Shown: one piece after another, positions 55,115 to 57,962 of the stretch
How positions within the stretch are numbered: position 1 is the first letter of the stretch
Layout: each line of letters begins with the position of its first letter
Origin: an uncultured Eubacteriales bacterium
GTDB taxonomy: Bacteria > Bacillota > Clostridia > Lachnospirales > Lachnospiraceae
Direction of reading: 5' to 3'
Length of the DNA: 57,962 bases
Assembly: GCA_949283695.1 (NCBI GenBank)
Contig: CASDTX010000062.1
Location: 1-57,962, forward strand
Program-made: the position numbers and the translations under genes
The notes under the pieces: model-generated
Seen by the model: the letters and a program-made list of their open reading frames with translations, nothing else
Databases searched by the model: none
Told to the model about the DNA's origin: nothing

Positions 55115-57757
55115 TTATTCTTTGATCTGGCTTTCCAGAGCCTCAGCCGCCTTTACAAGTGCATCAGGAATGCCTGCCGGGTTCTTACCGCCGGCCTGTG
55201 CCATATTCGGCCGGCCGCCGCCGCCTCCGCCTACAAGTCCTGCGATTGCCTTGACCAGGCTGCCCGCATGAGCGCCCTTCTTAATAGCGCCGTCGGTTGC
55301 GGTTGCCATCAGGTTCACCTTGCCCTCGCTGCCGGATGCCAGCACGACAACGCCGTCGCCCAGCTTCTCTTTCAGCTGATCTCCGAGATCACGCAGGCCG
55401 TTCATATCAACTCCGTCGATCTGTGCGGCGAGCAGTTTCACACCTTTTATTTCTTTTACCTGATCCATCACGTCTCCGGCAGCCTCACGTGCCATCTTGC
55501 TCTTCAGACTGTCTACCTCGCTGTGGAGCGCCTTATTCTCTGCCATCATATGGCTGATCTTATCTGAGAGATTGTCTGGAGTTGTCTTCAGCAGATGAGC
55601 CGCGTTCCGGATCTTCTCTTCCAGTTCTGCGTAATACTTCATCAGACCGTCCGAAGTCAGCGCCTCAATTCGGCGTACGCCGGCGGCAACGCCTGTCTCA
55701 GAGAGAATCTTGAAGGCCATGATTTCAGAGGTGTTCTTCACATGAGTTCCTCCGCAGAATTCGATGGAGAAATCGCTCATATTGACAACCCGCACGATAT
55801 CGCCGTATTTCTCTCCGAAGAGCGCCTGAGCTCCGGTCTTCTTCGCCTCTTCGATCGGCATATTCTTGATGATAACCGGAAGGCCTTTCGAGATCTGCTC
55901 ATTTACGATCTCCTCGACTTTCTTCAGCTCTTCCGCTGTCATTGCCGAGAAATGCGTGAAGTCGAAACGCAGCCGGTCTTCATTGACACTGGATCCGGCC
56001 TGCTCCACATGCGTTCCCAGTACGGTGCGAAGCGCCTTCTGGAGAAGGTGGGTCGCACTGTGGTTTCTCGCGGAAAGGGCACGCTTCTTCGCGTCTACTT
56101 CCAGAGATACGGTATCCCCTGCTTTGATCATGCCTTTCGTCATAACACCCACATGGCCGATCTTGCCGCCTAAGAGCTTGATCGTATCTTCTACCTTGAA
56201 TTCTCCCTCCGGGGTACGGATATAGCCTGTATCAGCCTCCTGTCCGCCGCTTGTAGCATAGAACGGAGTCTCATTGACAAAGATCGTTCCCTGCTGTCCT
56301 TCTGAGAGCGCCTCTACAAGTTCTGTCTCTGTCGCAAGGACTGTCACGCCGGACTCCCATGCCAGATTCTCATAGCCGACAAATGTGCTTGTCACGCTCG
56401 GGTCAATGGACTCATAGACCGTCACGTCAGCGCCCATATAGTTCGTGACTTCACGGGCATTTCTGGCAGTTGTTCTCTGCACTTCCATGCAGTTCTTAAA
56501 GCCTTCTTCATCGACACCGATCCCCTTCTCTTCCAGGATCTCTTTCGTCAGATCCAGCGGGAATCCGTAGGTATCGTACAGCCGGAATGCCTCACTGCCG
56601 TCAAGTATCTTCTCGCCTTTTGTCTCCATATCGGCAATCATGTCGGAGAGGATCCCAAGTCCCTGATCGATGGTTTTATTGAACTGTTCTTCTTCTTTGG
56701 CGATGACTTTCAGGATAAACTCTTTCTTCTCTTCCAGTTCCGGATAACCGTCTTTGGATCCGTCGATCACTGTCTGAGCCAGCTCAGGCAGGAAGCCCTT
56801 GTGGATGCCCAGGAGTCTTCCGTGGCGGCAGGCACGTCTTAAGAGGCGGCGCAGCACATAGCCCCGGCCCTCATTGGAAGGCATGATCCCGTCTGAGATC
56901 ATAAATGTCACAGAACGGATATGGTCAGTGATGACACGGATGGATACGTCATTGTTATAATCACTGCCATATTCTTTGCCGGCAAGCTCACATACGTGGT
57001 CTCTGAGTGCCTTGATAGTATCAACGTCAAAGATGGAATCTACGTCCTGTACAACGGAAGCAAGACGCTCCAGTCCCATTCCCGTATCGATATTCTTCTG
57101 CTCCAGCTCGGAATAGTTGCCGTTTCCGTCATTATCGAACTGGGTGAACACATCATTCCAGATCTCCATGTAACGGTCACAGTCACAGCCTACCGTACAG
57201 TCCGGTTTCCCGCAGCCGTATTTCTCTCCTCTGTCATAATATACTTCTGAACAGGGACCGCAGGGGCCTGACCCGTGCTCCCAGAAATTATCTTCTTTGC
57301 CGAATTTGAAGATGCGGTCTGCCGGGATGCCGATCTTCTTGTTCCAGATCTCGAACGCCTCGTCGTCATCCAGATAGACAGACGGATACAGGCGGTCCGG
57401 ATCCAGACCGACCACCTCGGTCAGGAACTCCCAGGTCCACTGAATTGCTTCTTCTTTAAAATAGTCTCCGAATGAGAAATTGCCGAGCATCTCAAAGAAA
57501 GTACCGTGGCGCGCAGTCTTTCCCACGTTCTCGATATCACCGGTACGGATGCATTTCTGACAGGTTGTCACACGCTTTCTCGGCGGGATTTCCTGTCCGG
57601 TAAAATAAGGTTTTAACGGCGCCATGCCCGAATTGATAAGCAGAAGGCTCTTATCATTGTGCGGCACCAGGGAAAAGCTCTTCATGGCAAGATGTCCCTT
57701 GCTCTCGAAGAACTCTAAAAACATTTTTCTCAGCTGGTTTACTCCATATGGCTGCAT
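55115..57757 (-). CDS. alaS: Alanine-tRNA ligase
   Basis: This 880-residue class II synthetase charges tRNA-Ala. The N-terminal catalytic part has FFESKGHLAMKSFSLVP and GPCGPCSEVYYDRG. The editing domain has NHSATHLLQKALR and CGGTHVKNTSEI, which together bind zinc and hydrolyse mischarged Ser or Gly. A C-terminal DHHA1-type domain has the GGGGGGRPNMAQAGG loop. GAGGAGG lies upstream of the ATG. No T-box is present; the leader is only about 35 bases. Confidence 0.97.
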   Translation of the reverse strand: MQPYGVNQLRKMFLEFFESKGHLAMKSFSLVPHNDKSLLLINSGMAPLKPYFTGQEIPPRKRVTTCQKCIRTGDIENVGKTARHGTFFEMLGNFSFGDYFKEEAIQWTWEFLTEVVGLDPDRLYPSVYLDDDEAFEIWNKKIGIPADRIFKFGKEDNFWEHGSGPCGPCSEVYYDRGEKYGCGKPDCTVGCDCDRYMEIWNDVFTQFDNDGNGNYSELEQKNIDTGMGLERLASVVQDVDSIFDVDTIKALRDHVCELAGKEYGSDYNNDVSIRVITDHIRSVTFMISDGIMPSNEGRGYVLRRLLRRACRHGRLLGIHKGFLPELAQTVIDGSKDGYPELEEKKEFILKVIAKEEEQFNKTIDQGLGILSDMIADMETKGEKILDGSEAFRLYDTYGFPLDLTKEILEEKGIGVDEEGFKNCMEVQRTTARNAREVTNYMGADVTVYESIDPSVTSTFVGYENLAWESGVTVLATETELVEALSEGQQGTIFVNETPFYATSGGQEADTGYIRTPEGEFKVEDTIKLLGGKIGHVGVMTKGMIKAGDTVSLEVDAKKRALSARNHSATHLLQKALRTVLGTHVEQAGSSVNEDRLRFDFTHFSAMTAEELKKVEEIVNEQISKGLPVIIKNMPIEEAKKTGAQALFGEKYGDIVRVVNMSDFSIEFCGGTHVKNTSEIMAFKILSETGVAAGVRRIEALTSDGLMKYYAELEEKIRNAAHLLKTTPDNLSDKISHMMAENKALHSEVDSLKSKMAREAAGDVMDQVKEIKGVKLLAAQIDGVDMNGLRDLGDQLKEKLGDGVVVLASGSEGKVNLMATATDGAIKKGAHAGSLVKAIAGLVGGGGGGRPNMAQAGGKNPAGIPDALVKAAEALESQIKE

Positions 57758-57781
57758 TACTCTAATCCTCCTCTTTCGCTC

Positions 57782-57835
57782 AAAAAGCCTGTTTTATAAT
57801 ATATCACAGCAGGATATATTTGTAAAGCAGGCTTC
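57782..57835. terminator. Long hairpin overlapping the alaS promoter
   Basis: On the - strand aagcctgctttacaaatata and its near-inverse ending aaaacaggcttttt form a stem of over 15 pairs, with the perfect inner pairing aatatatc/gatatatt. A TTTTT tail follows. It could stop transcription entering from the right and contains the alaS promoter inside it. Confidence 0.65.
57798..57826 (-). promoter_or_regulatory. Promoter of alaS
   Basis: On the - strand TTTACA (57826-57821), 17 bases and TATATT (57803-57798). Confidence 0.6.
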
Positions 57836-57843
57836 ATGGGCTT

Positions 57844-57962
57844 CAGTTTTGAATGGTAAAAATACTTCTGCCTGCCACAAATCTCAAAATTCCTTGAAAA
57901 AATAAGTTATCCACATTTCTTATTTTTCTTTCTGACTTATCCACTTGCCAAAACCTGGTGGC
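57844..57962 (-). repeat. 119-bp inverted repeat, right copy
   Basis: This is the inverse of 129-247 with one base difference and is cut by the window edge. It carries TTATCCACA at 57907-57915 and TTATCCACT at 57937-57945 on the + strand, both DnaA-box-like. No gene lies within it. Confidence 0.9.

Noticed and set aside
57758-57797. T-box before alaS
   Set aside because: The promoter lies about 40 bases from the ATG, leaving no space for a T-box, and no TGGN-type antiterminator is visible.

Overview
The window looks like a chromosomal segment from a Lachnospiraceae member (Bacillota, Clostridia); I cannot fix the genus. The evidence is moderate GC with AGGAGG-type ribosome binding sites, an L27 with an N-terminal extension next to its Prp protease, a YneA-like SOS gene beside lexA, an L21 leader, and the Clostridia-type gene orders TIGR03960/TIGR03936-rng-rplU-prp-rpmA-obg-yhbY-nadD-yqeK-rsfS and radC-mreBCD-PBP2-minCDE-rodA-mgsA. 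I see no tRNA, rRNA or CRISPR array.

Layout. 1-549: repeat and DnaA-box rich edge with the C-terminal remnant of a tyrosine recombinase. 550-10881 (+): radical SAM and tRNA/RNA enzymes, RNase E/G, aspartate kinase, a CBS protein, L21/Prp/L27, Obg, YhbY, NadD, YqeK and RsfS (ribosome assembly and NAD synthesis). 11014-13566: lexA, divergent SOS cell-division gene with four LexA boxes, and an XerC-like recombinase. 13619-17225: FUSC-like membrane protein, TtcA-like ATPase, cytidylate-kinase-like protein. 17367-33370 (-): envelope and division block (rluD, lspA, ylmH, sepF, yggS, HlyD-like, DacA, mgsA, rodA, minE/D/C, very long PBP2, mreD/C/B, radC). 33462-43661 (-): FAD enzyme, catalytically atypical 2-hydroxyacid dehydrogenase relative, sbcC/sbcD, TraX-like protein and an ABC-2 exporter. 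43761-45665: an IS4-family insertion sequence nested in a host dispersed repeat. 45790-53083 (-): a yybP-ykoY (Mn2+) riboswitch, then P-type ATPase, FtsH and a second P-type ATPase. 53141-57757 (-): gdhA, rpsU, alaS.

Most striking points: (1) a 119-bp sequence carrying DnaA-box-like sites occurs at both ends of the window in inverted orientation with one mismatch; (2) a manganese riboswitch with a clear terminator switch precedes an operon placing an FtsH protease between two different P-type cation ATPases; (3) the insertion sequence has recognisable terminal inverted repeats and a 7-9 bp target duplication and sits inside a small palindromic-ended dispersed repeat that also occurs at 4369-4447; (4) a 2-hydroxyacid dehydrogenase homologue that appears to lack the Arg and His of the family's catalytic set; (5) a PBP2 of about 950 residues with a roughly 250-residue insertion before its transpeptidase domain.

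Starts were chosen by ribosome binding site, overlap and promoter position, and often differ from the longest open frame. All functions come from reading motifs and family knowledge; no database search was run.
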